DNA from: Flammulina velutipes
Lineage: Eukaryota > Basidiomycota > Agaricomycetes > Agaricales > Physalacriaceae
Length of the DNA stretch: 64,000 nucleotides
Direction of reading: 5' to 3'
Assembly (NCBI GenBank): GCA_011800155.1
Contig: CM022369.1
Span: 2,852,001-2,916,000, forward strand
Shown: positions 34,601-46,487 of the stretch, in pieces
Layout: each line of letters begins with the position of its first letter
Numbering within the stretch: the stretch's first letter is position 1
The notes under the pieces: model-generated
The model's database searches: none
Told to the model about the DNA's origin: nothing
Seen by the model: the letters and a program-made list of their open reading frames with translations, nothing else
Program-made: the position numbers and the translations under genes

Positions 34601-36240
34601 TTCATAAACGCATGACTTATCGAAGTGCAGGTCCTGATGCATTCCAACCCGATCCGTTATCAGAAAAGCTGTCTCCGGAGCCCCTTGTGAAGGTGGGCTC
34701 GTTTTATCTGGCATTGACTGCATTGCTGACATCGTTTAGGCAACGACACAACTCATGGCGTTGATCAATTCCTTATGTGCCATGTTACGGACAACTCCTT
34801 TCCACAGAGAGAATTATTCACGCCTTATTTTGGGTGTGATTGTCAAGTTTTACAAACAGTGCAGCAACCGTTTCCAAGAACTTGTGTCGACGTCTCCGGA
34901 GCCAGGAGGTGATGTGCGCATGCCTCTAGCGGTTTTATGGAGCCAGAAGTCGGAGTTGGGACCTTGTCTAAAGGAATTGTGGACTACACAGGTACGGTTG
35001 AGCCTCCTTTTGGGTAACGAACGCATTAGATTGACGATAGACTGCATTCGCAGGATCCTGTGGCGGCTCAGCAACTTTGCCGGCAACAGACGAATCTGGA
35101 GATAGACTTTTTAGGACAAGATTTTATTGAGAAAGAGCATCTCCTGCCTTCGACGCGAAATCTGGCGGCACTTGCTAGTTTGTATCGGAGTTTGGTGCGT
35201 ATACAGGTCAGAGCTATGATGTGCGGGTCATTGAATTGTGTGCTCCAGGCTTGGTTTGCGTTGGAGATCAGTTCGCTGAAATCACATACGGAGGAGCCGA
35301 CTAGTCCACAGACTACGGAGCCGACTTCGGCGGTGTCGAATGTTGCGTTTGATGCGTTCCCTCCTCCGACTGCTGCGGACGAGCCTCTGAATCTGCCTTT
35401 GACAAGGGATATGACTGAGTACGAGCTGCACCGTTGATGATCTCCACCCGTCTAACGTTCAGTATAGACGATTCCAATCTTTGCTTGAGACGTACGAATT
35501 ACTAGGCGAGCTCATCATGCACACGATCCGCATCGACATTCGATGTCGGGCGATTCATTATCTTGACTTGTCCATGCGCTATGTATGTGGCGGTTCTATG
35601 TGTCCTGAATCTTCGTTGATTGTGCGCAGGGAAACTATTCCATGGAGCAAGAAGCCGGTGAACCAGACCCTCACATCGTCGATCTGAACGCGGAACTAGC
35701 CAAGTGTGACAACTACATCGGCGCGAGCTTACCGCCACACGCCAAAAAGTGAGTTTACGATATTTGCGCCTTGGTCGTTTAGCTCACTGTTGATTTCCTT
35801 AGTTTCATTTTCGTAGGGCTGGGCAACATTATGGAGCATGTTTTGATCTCTGGCGCTCGTCACCTCGGAGTGCCGACGGGTTTTGGCATCAAGAAGATCA
35901 TGAGGAACATCCTAGCTCTACAACAGAGTGTCAAGGCTATTACCGATGACGAGAACAGCGAGTTCCAGAGAGCAAAGTCGTATTACTCGCTTTTCTTTGT
36001 GTCGCCTCAGGTAACTTGAACTTGAGCTTGGTTGTTGTTATCTGGCTGACGGTTGGTTAGACGATGCTCGATGGGATCCGCAAGAAGCAGCAGTATAGCT
36101 TCGATGAGTACCTGACGATGTTGCGGTTGCAGTGTGGTGTCGACCAGACGAACGGGGACCCTAGAGTGTCGAAGGCTGTTAACCGTGATTATGGGATGTA
36201 TGTGATAGATTTGCATGGACTGGAAATGGCCTCACCTTGA
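31606..36240 (+). CDS. SEC8: exocyst complex component Sec8
   Basis: Subunit of the octameric exocyst that tethers secretory vesicles at sites of polarised growth such as hyphal tips. About 17 introns. A disordered Ser/Pro/Arg-rich N-terminus (MSRAPPFPTRRGRS) is followed by ILDQIRDEWEFVIDPDFNP and VDLALQLLDESSVG, a coiled coil (TQTQIEETRAALQES), then LLDQIEHLKSIPDMLE, LKIINKPEMMEIGAVADLRSYL (in parts) and DELHNHLYLKSFLCDSRW, the best-conserved Sec8 segment. The C-terminal helical bundle runs through GNIMEHVLISGARHLG to DLHGLEMASP. By my estimate about 1,250 residues. Its first exon is duplicated at 14699-15157 and internal exons at 39690-40283. Confidence 0.92.
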
Positions 36241-36473
36241 TTGGGTGGGTTTGACTGTAATTTATGTATTTTGTCATTTATCATGTTGATGAGGGATGTG
36301 TACATATCTCCGTTGACTGCACTAGTAGTAGATAATGCAAGGCTGAAGAACATTGCGCAAAGAAGTGGGCACGTGGGGAAATTGATTGAAGAAACGGCTT
36401 TGCTAGTAACCACCATGACGGCCTACCAGCGCAATACATCCCCTCTAAATTCGACTGGATAATCAAAGCCACA

Positions 36474-38202
36474 ATGCAATGCGCTATTCCCCATGAAAGA
36501 AAGCTTGTCTCTGGATCCATCGCTGCGTTCGTTGCCCAATACATGCCGTTTATGAACGACAAGGATGCCCTCGTTAATGCGGTTATGAAGAAGCTGAAGA
36601 AGGGTAAAGGACGCTGGCTTGACGAAGAAGGTTGGGTCTCGATGAGGGATAATCCTGGCTTGAACGAGGACGAGGCGTTTGCCAAGTTGGCGCAGATTGC
36701 AGAAACTGTCTACCAAAAGGCTGTCGAATGAACGACGATTCTCGAGTACGCGGCTGAAGTCCCTGCTACTGCCAAAATTCCGGCTGAACACAGAGATTTT
36801 CCTCAGCCTCAGTCTATCTTCTACGGAGACGTGGACGAGGTGAAGCGGGATGTTTCCGATGCGGCGTTGTTTGCACAGTTTGCGCCAGAACGGAATCTCA
36901 GCAGTATCGCGGAGGTGAGTCCCTTTATTTTGTGATGCGAACTGATACTCAATGGTCTGCTGCAGAACGAAGACAAAATTGTTAGGGGCAGTGCCTTTGT
37001 CCTGTTCGATGATCCATGTCGCCGGTTTATGTTTGGATTTACGATTGAAGACTATAGCGGCGTTTGTGGTACTTTAGCCGAGGGCATATCGCTGTATCTG
37101 AGAGCGTGGACTTTCATGAGGTATCTCTCATAATTCAACACATTGACCATACTCTCATCGTCTTTCCAGGATCCTCACCACTTCGTTCGCTTCCTCCTTT
37201 TCGTTACGTTCGCACCTCGTGAAGCGCTGGGCTACGACTCCACTATCCAACGCGTAAAGATCGACGACCAAGGGACCAAAGATATCTCTTATCTCTACAA
37301 GGTTGGCGAGGACTGGTACGAGACAATTGGGGAGCCGCTGTACGAAGGTCGATGGCTCGACATCGTTTCCTCTGCTCCTCGCGTCTGGAAGGTAAAAAAG
37401 GTGTTGAAGGTCAACGGCGATAAACGGGAGCTGGATGTCCATTTCAACGTTCTGAAGGATTACTGGCCGCACAACAATGCTAAGCCAGAGAGCCAGATTC
37501 AGGACGATATCTTCGGCAGGCTACGCCAACTAGACGCGAAGAACGGGAACAAGACGCCAGACCATACTTCATGACGATCTTGGCGGACGAGTCGATTTTG
37601 TTGGAAGGTGGCACACACGATGAAACACAATCTCGGTTGGATAACTTTCAACCTTTCACGCACACGAAGACGGAGGTAGACTACCCCGGCATGGGTCCGT
37701 GCAGTTCGGCGTACCACTGTTCGTGACGAGGACAGTCAGCCTCGCGTTCATCAACACATCGTGTTCCAAGAGCTATGCCAAACTCTTTACTCTTTGCGGG
37801 ACCTCCAGACATACGTTCAGTGCCTTGCGTTGGTCACGAAAGGTACGTGCTTTGCTTAGGCAGTGTACAGTGAACTCAAGTCTACTTTCAAGGCCTATTC
37901 TTCCTGCGCCTCGCACATTACGTCCATCGAGACATAAGGCCTGGGAACAGTCTCTACTTCGAGGGGCGAGTTATTATCACCAATCTGGAACACTCGAATT
38001 GCTATGAAGATGTCTCAATGCACGATCCAAGGACGGTATGTGATTGTGTTTTGCGTACTCTATAGTATTGACGTCTACTTCGCAGGGTACGGCCGAATTC
38101 ATGGCCGTCGAAGCGCAAAGGGAGCGTTACATCCTCACAAGCCGCCAAGGAACGCCACGTGCTTCAAGTAGAATGGTTCAAATACCGTTAGAACATGTAT
38201 AG
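36474..38202 (+). pseudogene. FunK1 kinase pseudogene
   Basis: Related to the kinase at 9913-12564. It reads FVAQYMPFMNDKDALVNAV and NPGLNEDEAFAKLAQIAE, then TGA where HDPALMDHR is expected. The next part continues in frame (TTILEYAAE, IFYGDVDE), then a shift after FGFTIEDYS moves LWYFSRGHIAVSE to another frame; a further shift follows KNGNKT before FMTILADESILLEG. The catalytic loop survives as VHRDIRPGNSLYF, but the DLE site reads TNLEH and the sequence stops after GTAEFMAVEAQ with the C-lobe missing. Three or more lesions make it a pseudogene. The basic C-terminal tail is probably the piece at 40284-40381. Confidence 0.87.
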
Positions 38203-38571
38203 TCTATGTAGGATACATCCTATAGCGTTGAAGAGGAAACTAACTTGATTCAACTTTCAGCACACATACAAGCGTGTTCCCCGCCAAACGAGTTGGTTTA
38301 AACGCGGTCAATTTGAGATGATTTTAGTTCTTGAGGCCTTGAGGTTTGATGAACTTGGGAGATGTAGGAAGGTCGTTCGTAGTTGTACAGAGCGCGACGG
38401 CGAGTTCTCGAAATGAAGGATCTTGGTACAAGCCAGTACAAGCCCCTTCTGATGGAGGCCTGTACAAATGACACCAAATAAACAAAAGACCAAACAACGG
38501 ACCGGCCGGAACGAGAAGACGGAGCTTCTAACCTTCAGTCTCGAACAGCCAACAGCTTACCGTTTCATTCA

Positions 38572-39523
38572 ATGGACACACACGTAACTCAGTCTTTCCC
38601 CTTATTCATTATCATACCGACTGTAAATACAGGCAATAGCCCTTAACTTGATGCGTCTGGCGACAGACACTCTCAACTCTGGGCAAAACATCCCTCATCG
38701 CTCCCATCGGATCGTCCGAGCGATCTATCATGCGGCGCCCTCACATTGCCGTTCATCGCTCATTAAATTCCGCTCGATTATAGCCGGTTTCCTCAATCAC
38801 TTGCTATTAGGATTCAAGGAATGCGTTGCCTTGTGCTACACCGACCAGGCCGCGCTCTTACCACCCACCCATTACGGACATATACCGCTCGATAACGAAA
38901 CATACACGAAGCACGTCGAGACTATCCAGGCCTCTATCCAGGACATATTAGCGTCGTCCGACTCTGTCGCCAAAGATCTACCTGAAATGGAGACAGTCTT
39001 CATCTCCCAACTTCGCAGCGCGGCAGGCCTGGGATCCTACATCAACGCCATCTTTCCTGGTTCTAGCAAATGCATGGGTCTCATACGCGATATTCCGATG
39101 TTGTTCACCAAGCTCATTGCGACCGTTCGGGAGACGGCGAGCTCTTTCGCCGAGTTTGGTCGCTGTATGCTGGATTTTCATCATCTTGTTCGAGATTTTG
39201 GGTGGGGGACACCTGTGATGTCGGCAAATGTTGAACAGCTCCTAATCAAGTTGAAAGTCTCCCTCGGCGTGCTGGGGCGAATTATCTTCTACATGAGCGG
39301 GCCAAATGAATCGCGTTCTATGCAGTGGCTCAAAGTCTACAAAAAGCCTCTGGCGATTGATGTTCCATTGCGTTAGTCCCCAATGTTTCCCTTGAGATCT
39401 TTCGTGCTCAACGATACCATAGCTGTCCTTAGCGATGAGGATCCTTGTGCGTTTAGACAAGTCTTCTCTGCATATTGATTCACGCTCCATCATAGGTCAG
39501 GACCAGGACGATCAACATTATAG
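38572..39523 (+). CDS. E-type member of unknown paralogous family
   Basis: Exon 1 MDTH (38572-38583), a 49-nt intron, then an open exon from 38633 with AIALNLMRLATDTLNS, IKFRSIIAGFLNHLLLGF, DLPEMETVFISQLRSAAG, RDIPMLFTKLIATVRE and CMLDFHHLVRDFGWGT. A GTTAGT donor and CATAG acceptor lead to a third exon, VLSDEDPC. The last exon is uncertain: the best acceptor gives a short end after SGPGRSTL, whereas paralogs at 27.9 and 49.2 kb have longer tails, so the C-terminus may be truncated. No known domain, no signal peptide. It sits inside debris of FunK1 and SEC8, suggesting arrival by duplication. Confidence 0.62.
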
Positions 39524-39689
39524 AATGGCGGCAACCCACGTATTCAGGTTAAGACAAGCTGCAGCGGAGAAAGAGTTGGGTACTTCGCCTACATAATTTG
39601 TCTGCGCGATAGTTACAGTATAACCGATGCGCACATGGACTCAAACGAATATCCCAACCGATTTGTTTAGATGCGCTTTCAGAGAACGT

Positions 39690-40283
39690 GCCGAAGTGGG
39701 TGAGCCTCCTCCAGCAGCGCTGTCCTCCGTCCTTACTGCCTAACCCGCGCTGCGCTGCAGGAATCCAAAGAGGCCCTGGGAAGCAAACGGGTCTAGCGGG
39801 CAAACGTTGGAAGAGATGAGGCTGCTGGACCAAATGTGAGCTCCCTCTATTGTTCCCTGGACCGATGTCAATCTGACTGGCCCCCAGAGAACATCTGAAA
39901 TCCATACCGGACATGCTAGAAACACTAATGTCTGAAAAACGGGTACTGCAAGCATCTGTAATGCTAGTCCGCAGCCTCAAGATTATCAACAAGCCTGAGA
40001 TGATGGAGATAGGTGCTGTGGCTGACTTGCGGAGCTACCTCGTCAACCAAGAGACGGTATTTCCATCTTTACCTCTGTTTTGACGAGGTCCTCAACGGTA
40101 ACCAGGCGCTACGAGAAATTTTGACAGATGAGCTCCATAATCATCTCTACCTCAAGTCTTTCCTTTGCGACGCTCGATGGGCGGCGTATACTCCCAACCA
40201 GCGCGCATGCAAGTTATTTCGACCGATTGAGAATTATAGGCTGATCGTTTGCAGCCCCAGTGCTTGAATTTGAGAACGAGGGG
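39690..40283 (+). pseudogene. SEC8 internal relic with deletions
   Basis: Nucleotide-level copy of parts of SEC8: a stretch matching EVDEPPPAALSSVL (39695-39741), a jump to ALQESKEALGSK, then the exon and introns through LLDQ, PDMLETLMSEKR, RSYLVNQET and DELHNHLYLKSF up to LEFENEGV. The introns are kept, so it arose from DNA duplication rather than an mRNA copy. Internal deletions and frameshifts remove function. Confidence 0.87.
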
Positions 40284-40381
40284 GTCGAAGCGAAGTAAGA
40301 GTGGGAAAGCGGTGAAGGGTGGGAAAAGCGCGAAGAGTAACAAGAAGGATAAAAACAGCACCAGGGCTTCTAGAGATAGAT
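40284..40381 (+). pseudogene. FunK1-like basic tail fragment fused to SEC8 relic
   Basis: Directly after the SEC8 homology the frame SKRSKSGKAVKGGKSAKSN continues to a stop at about 40381. It resembles the Lys/Arg/Ser tail GSKRSKTGKPVTSRKR of the FunK1 relic at 48.1 kb. Low complexity limits certainty. Confidence 0.45.
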
Positions 40382-40638
40382 AGTGGTTGTTGATAGAATG
40401 TTTATATTGATAGCTGGGTATGATAATCCCTGTAATTTTCCGTGCTTGAGCTCAGGTCGTGGCTGAATTACAAAAGGTTCGGCACATTTCAATGACTGTG
40501 AGATGAAGGGCGATAATGTTTGTGAATATACAACAAGTATTCAAAGAAAAAAGGTAATGATTGCATAAGGCATAGGTTAGGCATATGTTGGCATAGATCA
40601 GAGAAACGGATAGGCATAAGTAGGAGGGGTCCATAACA

Positions 40639-41575
40639 TCAGAGTAGTTGGGTCTTGAGACGCCAAGCCACGTTCCTTAACCATAAAGCAACAGAGGTGA
40701 AGGTAAAATAACCGTTGTACCATGCCCAGGCGACCACACAGCAGAATAGAAAGCCATGCACCGTTTCGACGAACTCGCGATATTCCCGTGGCGACATGTC
40801 GTTTAGCCTGTTCCACCACTCGGGCGTGGGTACGTGCATGGAGGGATAGAGGAGGACGAGGAACGCAGCACGCAGCCGTCGTTGGTAGATCGTGAGTGGC
40901 GAGGCGGTAGGTTCTAAGTGACAAGGTCAATCCCTAGTAGGTATGAGCCACATCATACGTACCTGTGAACTTGATGCAGTTTACTTGATGGTCCATATTG
41001 TTGTGAACGGCGAGTGGGGACATCCAATCCCGGTCAGCAGTTTCTTCGATCTTCCATTTCAGCGGATGGATCGGCTGAGAGGAAGTCAATAGGAGATGAT
41101 ATCCGAAGTATATGGTACGCACAGCACACGTTTCAAGCCCCCATTGATGGCGTAATTTGCGAAGGTCCAAGTCGCCGGATGGTGACAGTCGAATGAATGA
41201 TTCGATGTCCGGTTCGATATCCAGGTAGAGCTTGGTGAGGTCGGAGTAGAAAGCAAGACGTATGAAACTGAAGAAGGTCCTCATCGTGTTGAGAATCGTG
41301 AATTTGAGCAGCACGTACCCTAGAGGAGGAGCCCGATGTTTGTATTCGTTCTGCCGTGAACGCCAGGTAGGGTCGTCGTCGAGTGTGGTGATGCGCACAG
41401 CAGAGTGTTCTTGAGGTGAAGGAGTAAGGAGGAGGAAGTTGTCTTCCCATAGTCTCGTCAGACGGGTGAGGAGGCTCTGAGGAGGCTGAGGCTGAGGTCG
41501 TTTGCCTCTTGTCCGTTTGGACGAGTCTGTTGGAGGAACGCGTCGAGAGAAGAGGGTGCCGAAAACTGATTCCAT
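40639..41575 (-). CDS. hypothetical protein with membrane-like segments
   Basis: Start chosen at MESVFGTLFSRRVPP (41575); a longer frame begins at 41617. The N-terminal part is basic and Ser/Pro-rich, then LGYVLLKFTILNTMRTFFSF and DLTKLYLDIEPDIESF. After introns the frame continues as WKIEETADRDWMSPLAVHNN, CIKFTG joined by a TTAG acceptor to EPTASPLTIYQRRLRAAFL, MHVPTPEWWNRLNDMS and a hydrophobic end GFLFCCVVAWAWYNGYFTF. It ends at KTQLL. It resembles Agaricomycete-restricted membrane proteins of unknown role (some labelled wax-synthase-like), but I do not recognise a catalytic motif. Confidence 0.6.
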
Positions 41576-42067
41576 GCTGAAAGAGAGAGAAGTGCAGCTG
41601 GGATGGCTCTTCCCCAAGTTGCGAGTTCTTCTTTATACAACTCGCAGAGGACAAGCGCCCAGATAGTACGTTCGAGATGTGTACCATCGTTACAGGAAAA
41701 CAATGTTGCGAGGCCAGAAACGGAAGGTCGTTTGTTCGTCAGAGTGCCTTCAGCAATTTATCGAACAAGAGGCGCCTTGTGTCCTTTAGTCGAAAATCGA
41801 ACAAGGTATACCGGGATAAGGCAAGTCGCCACAGCCGGATCAAATTGGGATCATTTCGGTCCGTTGTGCCGGCCGTCTGCCTGGACACGGCCAACGCGCT
41901 CACCTGTCTGTCATTCCACGTTCACCGTTGCTGACACTGAAGGTGCGACGCGATGATTTTTCGTTCAAAGTAACGGTAAGCCTTCTCCTTGAACGTATGA
42001 ACGCTTCAGCCATTAATTGAAATCTAAATAGTTGTAAATGTTGTACATTTCTCTGAATCCAGGATAT

Positions 42068-42676
42068 TCATGAACACGCTCCTGGGACCACCTCGTACTG
42101 TGAGATCACGTCCACTTTCGCCGCCGACGCAGAAGTGGTATCAAACACATATCCTAGCCATTCCTTTGCGAGCCTCCTGGCAAGTTCTATTCCAACGACG
42201 CGCTGACCCATGCACAGAACCTGTGCGTTGTTGCTTAAGACAGCTCTTTCGACGCTGAAGCTATCGTGAGCTGTAACTGCTCGTATTCCGGTGACTTTAT
42301 TGGCTGCAATGGCGACACCTAAAGAGAAAACCGGGTCAATGGAATCTTACGGTCGGGAATGTCTGCGAACGTACCAAGGCCAGTACCGCAAATCAGGATC
42401 GCACGATCGGCTTCGCCAGCTGCGACTTTCTTGGCCGCCGCGACAGCCACATGAGGGTATGCAGTCTTGTCTGACGACTCTCCAACGCCCACGTCGATGA
42501 CTTCGGTTACGCGGGGATCCTTCTTCAAGTCTGCTTTAATGGTCTCCTTGTACTGAACTCCAGCCTCCTGGGACACATTGACGATCGTTGAGCCGATTGG
42601 AGGTTAAACTCTATGACGGCGCACTCACATCACATCCGACTACGACGCGCCATTGCGGGGAAGCTGTTTGGGACAT
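42068..42676 (-). CDS. RpiB/LacAB-type sugar-phosphate isomerase
   Basis: Three exons. Exon 1 [16 protein letters not shown], exon 2 [17 protein letters not shown] to [18 protein letters not shown], exon 3 [18 protein letters not shown] to [15 protein letters not shown] with the catalytic Cys, [10 protein letters not shown] and [15 protein letters not shown] are RpiB-family signatures. RpiB enzymes interconvert ribose-5-phosphate and ribulose-5-phosphate; related members act on 4-carbon sugar phosphates in erythritol degradation. The divergent neighbour is an erythronate-dehydrogenase-like enzyme, which makes a 4-carbon substrate plausible here; that is inference. Confidence 0.85.
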
Positions 42677-42983
42677 GGTGAACTGGGATATGATGGTAAT
42701 ATGTTGGAAGAGCTGTATGTGCAAACAGGTGATATAACTCCCTTGAACGGAGCGAAGGAGGACCCTCGGGGGCATATCTGCCCGAGGAACAGGCCCGACG
42801 TTTCTGCCCAAATGCAGGAAGATGGATGGACCCCTATGGACCACCTAATGACGGCCGGATCCATATGCTTCCGCTCGGTACGATGCGATCCCCGCTCCCC
42901 CACATTCATCCATCAGCCTTTATAAAGCCTCGAGAAATCGGTGGCAATACCATTTCCTTGTATCTCTATACCTGACTAACACC
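42677..42983. promoter_or_regulatory. divergent promoter with palindromic element
   Basis: 307 bases between the two start codons. An inverted repeat lies at 42764-42787 with 7-bp arms CCTCGGG and CCCGAGG around a 10-bp spacer, a plausible zinc-cluster activator site. A TATA-like TTTATAAAG lies at about 42920, about 60 bases before the dehydrogenase start. Confidence 0.6.
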
Positions 42984-44169
42984 ATGGCTCGCACTCAGAA
43001 CGTTGTTCTCATTACTGGCGCTGCTGGATGGCTCGGAGGACTGGTACGTCCCAGATCAGTTAATCTACTCCTCCCGTCAGCTGATGTCCGTTATCTATAG
43101 CTCTCTGCAGCACTACTCGCTGACTCCCGGACTCCCGATGTCAGCTTCATCCTTGCCGACATCGTTGAGCCTAAAATCCCGAAAGGCGCAAAGGCAGTCG
43201 CCATCAAGGCCGACTTGACCGATGCCACTGAGGTCGACAAACTCTTCCAGACCGAAGTTGGCGTCCCCGATACCGTTTACTGTCTGCACGGCATCATGTC
43301 CCGCGGATCTGAAGACAACTTTGAGCTCGGTCTCAAAGTCAACATCGATTCCATACGCCTAATGCTACAAGCTGCCCGCAAACATGGCGCAAGCCTTCCT
43401 GCTCCTATCAAGTTCATCTTCACATCATCGTTAGCTGTGTACGGCGGACCTTTAGTGAGTCTGAAACTACGAGGACATGGCTCAGATCTCTAATTTCGAA
43501 TCCGCTCAGCCTCCTGTCGTCACACCCGATACCATCGCCACTCCCGAAGGCGCGTATGGAATGGGAAAACTCTCCTCTGAACTCCTGGTGAACGAGTTCA
43601 CCCGCCGTGGATTTATTGATGGACGCATTATTCGTCTACCAACCATCGTCGTGCGTCCGGGTGTTCCCTCAGCGGCAACGTCTGCATTCATCTCTGGTTC
43701 GTCCATCGTCTTCATATTGTCTTTACTCTTCCATTCTTACGAGCTCCTAGGCATAATTCGTGAACCTCTCAAGGGCGTAGAAGCGATCTGCCCCGTCGGT
43801 GACTCTATTGACTCCCCCGAACTCGGCCTACAGGCGTGGCTCGCAAGTCCCGAGACGACGATCAAGAACTTTGTACAGGCGAAACATGTCCCCGCTGACA
43901 AGTTCCTCAAGCACACTCGCGTTGTGTGTCTGCCTGGGTTCACTGCGAGTGTTCGGGATGAACTCGAGGCGCTAGAGAAGGTGGCTGGCAAGGAAGCGCT
44001 GAAGCTCGTCACTTTCAAAGATGACCCTATCAACCGTCGTATTGTGTCTTCGTGGCCCGCTGCCTTTGACAACACATACCCGACAAGTCTTGGGTTTGTC
44101 GTTGACCAGGGAGGAATGGTACCCATCGTGGAGCAGTTCAAGAAGGACATCGCAGCTGGCATCGCATAA
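42984..44169 (+). CDS. SDR NAD-dependent epimerase/dehydrogenase, D-erythronate dehydrogenase-like
   Basis: Extended short-chain dehydrogenase. Rossmann motif VLITGAAGWLGGL at the N-terminus, catalytic SSLAVYGG and YGMGKLSSE (Tyr and Lys). The later part IIRLPTIVVRPGVPSAATS is typical of the DenD group, whose bacterial members oxidise D-erythronate at C2. Three introns, including one right after GWLGG and one before the region containing PPVVTPDT. No signal peptide, so cytosolic. It is divergent from an RpiB-type isomerase gene, an arrangement also seen in bacterial four-carbon acid and erythritol loci. Substrate is not proven. Confidence 0.82.
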
Positions 44170-44385
44170 CTAAACTTAATCTGCAATAATCTATGTTATT
44201 TGTAAAAAAATTACATCTCAGACTGAAAAGGGTTGTGGGCGCCGCCACGCAAGGTGACGTTTTGATATCACGAGATGTGACAGCTTCGCGTTTGGCCTTG
44301 TCGTGGCGCAACTTTGCATCTTGACCTGATACCACCACGATCCTTTACATTCTGAACGTCTCTCCGCACTCTAGTCGTCGTTTCA

Positions 44386-46408
44386 ATGATATCTGCAAGA
44401 CACACGACCTCTCGTTCTCGTTCTTCACGCCCAAATACGCGTCGGCAGTCGTCAGCGTCGAGTATATGCGCCAAACTGATCACAGTCAACAAAGGACGCA
44501 AGGAAGGTGAGTATAATGCATAGTCTTGTACAGCGACTGCTAAAAGATAGGCTAGTCATCGTCTTGGGATTGAAAAGACCTGTCACCATTGGGCGCAATC
44601 CAGAGCATTGGTGCGTCGCGACCGCCAACACAATTCGATGTCCTGATGAGTGCCAGCACCTACGTCCTCACTGATCCTTCTGTCTCTGGCATCCATTGTA
44701 GGATTACTGCGCAAGTCTACTCTCTGCGCTCTGTCTATGGTCTTCCTGACTACGTTCACAGCGTCAAGTCACCCAATGGCGGAGTCATAGTATCGTGCCA
44801 GGTCAATGCGCTAATTGTTGACGTTCTACTGCTTCTAACGCCTTATAGGATCTGTCCAAGAACGGAATCATACTCAACGAGCATAGGATGAGGAGAACGT
44901 CGGTTATTCTCATGGACGGAGACCAACTTCGCATCCCGGATTCCCTCAGTACGTTTTATTGTTATCCATTCTGTGACTTAAATTTCAATTTGAACTTGTA
45001 GGCTTCACCTGTGTTCATCTGCAGAAGGAACCTCGAGAACAAGTATCCGTCTTCGAATCGGCACCACCCCAAATCCCTACCCACAAAGTCATCGGTCGCT
45101 ACATCGTAACATCACAATGCCTAGGGACAGGCTCATTTGCCACCGTTCACCTGTCGCTGGATACCGAATTTCGGAGGCAAATTGCTTGCAAGAGTATTAG
45201 GACGAAGAAGGAGCACGAGATACAGCAGGTCATGAAAGAAGTCAAGATCCTGATGGCGCTCAACCATGTATGTCGAAGCCTTCGTTGCATGCTTCTCGCT
45301 GACCTTCTTCAGCCAAACATCAACCGCATATACGACTCTCAAGTCGACGGAAACTTCATGTAAGGCAATGCTCTGTGTTCTCGAAGACGTCTGAACCCTC
45401 GCATAGCCATATATTCCTTCAACTTTGTACCGGTGGCGACCTCTTCACGTATATCACCAACAATACCCAAGCAGAATGTCGATTATGCGAAGCTGAAGCA
45501 AAGTATATTATGTATCAACTCCTCAAGGCACTCAAATACCTTCATGACAAAAGTATATCCCACCGTGGTAAGTGACCAGGCTCCCTCTGCATGCACATCC
45601 TGATACGTTTCCCAGATATCAAGGCAGAATACTTTTCTTTTCAACGTCACATTCGTCTCATAGATTCTGGCAGCCCGAAAACATACTCCTTCACGGACCA
45701 GGACCATTCCCTCGTATTCTTATCGCGGACTTTGGCCTAGCGCGTCCTAAATCATACCAAGAAACCTTCAACGTTTGTGGGACGGTCTCTTATCTGCCTC
45801 CTGAGGGTATTCTGGCTCTGGATCAAAAGCACTTGGGCTATGTCGGGTATGTGCATTCTTATACCTTCTTTTTTCGACTACATTCCTTTTACAGCATGCC
45901 ATCGGACTGCTGGAGTGCTGGGCTGATTCTCTACATCATGTTAGCGTACGTTTCACCTCTTCTTGCCTATTAACGATCTCAAATGCACGCCCAGTGGATC
46001 ACATCCTTTCGACTATGACGCTGCTTTTGGATCGTCTGATAACTGGATCAGCCACGTTAAAGACTCTCGCGAACCAGAATCTTCTCAGTTCTCTCAGAAA
46101 TATATCAACGGCGAAATGCGACTCAAAGAACGTATTATACACGGAGCAGTGGACTTTGCGACTGACCCGTGGGATGAGTTACCTGAAGGTATGTCACTCC
46201 CTTTCCTGGTAGCTCTTATCGTGACTGTCTTTCAGCGAAAGCCCTTATTGGACGCCTACTGATCCATAACCCTCTGCATCGCGCGACGGTCTATTCAGCA
46301 CTAGCAAGTCGATGGATCACTTCCAATCTGGATGAGCTCGACGCTGCCTACGAGAACCGGATACTCAAGCTTCTGCCTCTTGACGAACGCCCTTCTCGAC
46401 CTTTCTGA
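44386..46408 (+). CDS. FHA-domain protein kinase, Chk2/Rad53/Cds1 class
   Basis: DNA-damage or replication-checkpoint type kinase. Basic N-terminus MISARHTTSRSRSSRP, then an FHA domain (VIVLGLKRPVTIGRNPE, SVSGIHCRI, DLSKNGIILNEHRM), then the kinase domain: GTGSFATVHLSLD (Gly loop), ACKSIRTKKEHE (Lys), HRDIKPENILL, IADFGLARPK, the activation segment NVCGTVSYLPPEG (APE replaced by PPE), and DCWSAGLILYIML. The HRD codons are split: an 8-nt exon (45616-45623) followed by an intron with a GC donor (45624-45673). It ends DERPSRPF. The stop is 79 bases from the convergent esterase stop. Confidence 0.9.
45616..45623 (+). other. 8-nt microexon and following GC-AG intron in the FHA kinase
   Basis: ATATCAAG joins CACCGTG to CCCGAAAAC to give H-R-D-I-K-P-E-N. 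The downstream donor must be GCAGAA at 45624, because no GT donor in phase exists; the intron ends at CAG 45673. Confidence 0.82.
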
Positions 46409-46487
46409 ATGCTTTACTGTGCTTCTCATGATTTCGCGCTTCTCAAGTATAATACCTATCGTACACTTTCTCAGTCAATTACATACT

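Noticed and set aside
38648..38656. Start of the E-type gene as MMRLATD at a TTG codon
   Set aside because: TTG initiation is unlikely in fungi; the paralogs show a spliced first exon MDTH that keeps the frame.
39690..40283. SEC8 relic as a retrocopy
   Set aside because: Introns of the parent are retained, so it is a DNA-level duplicate.
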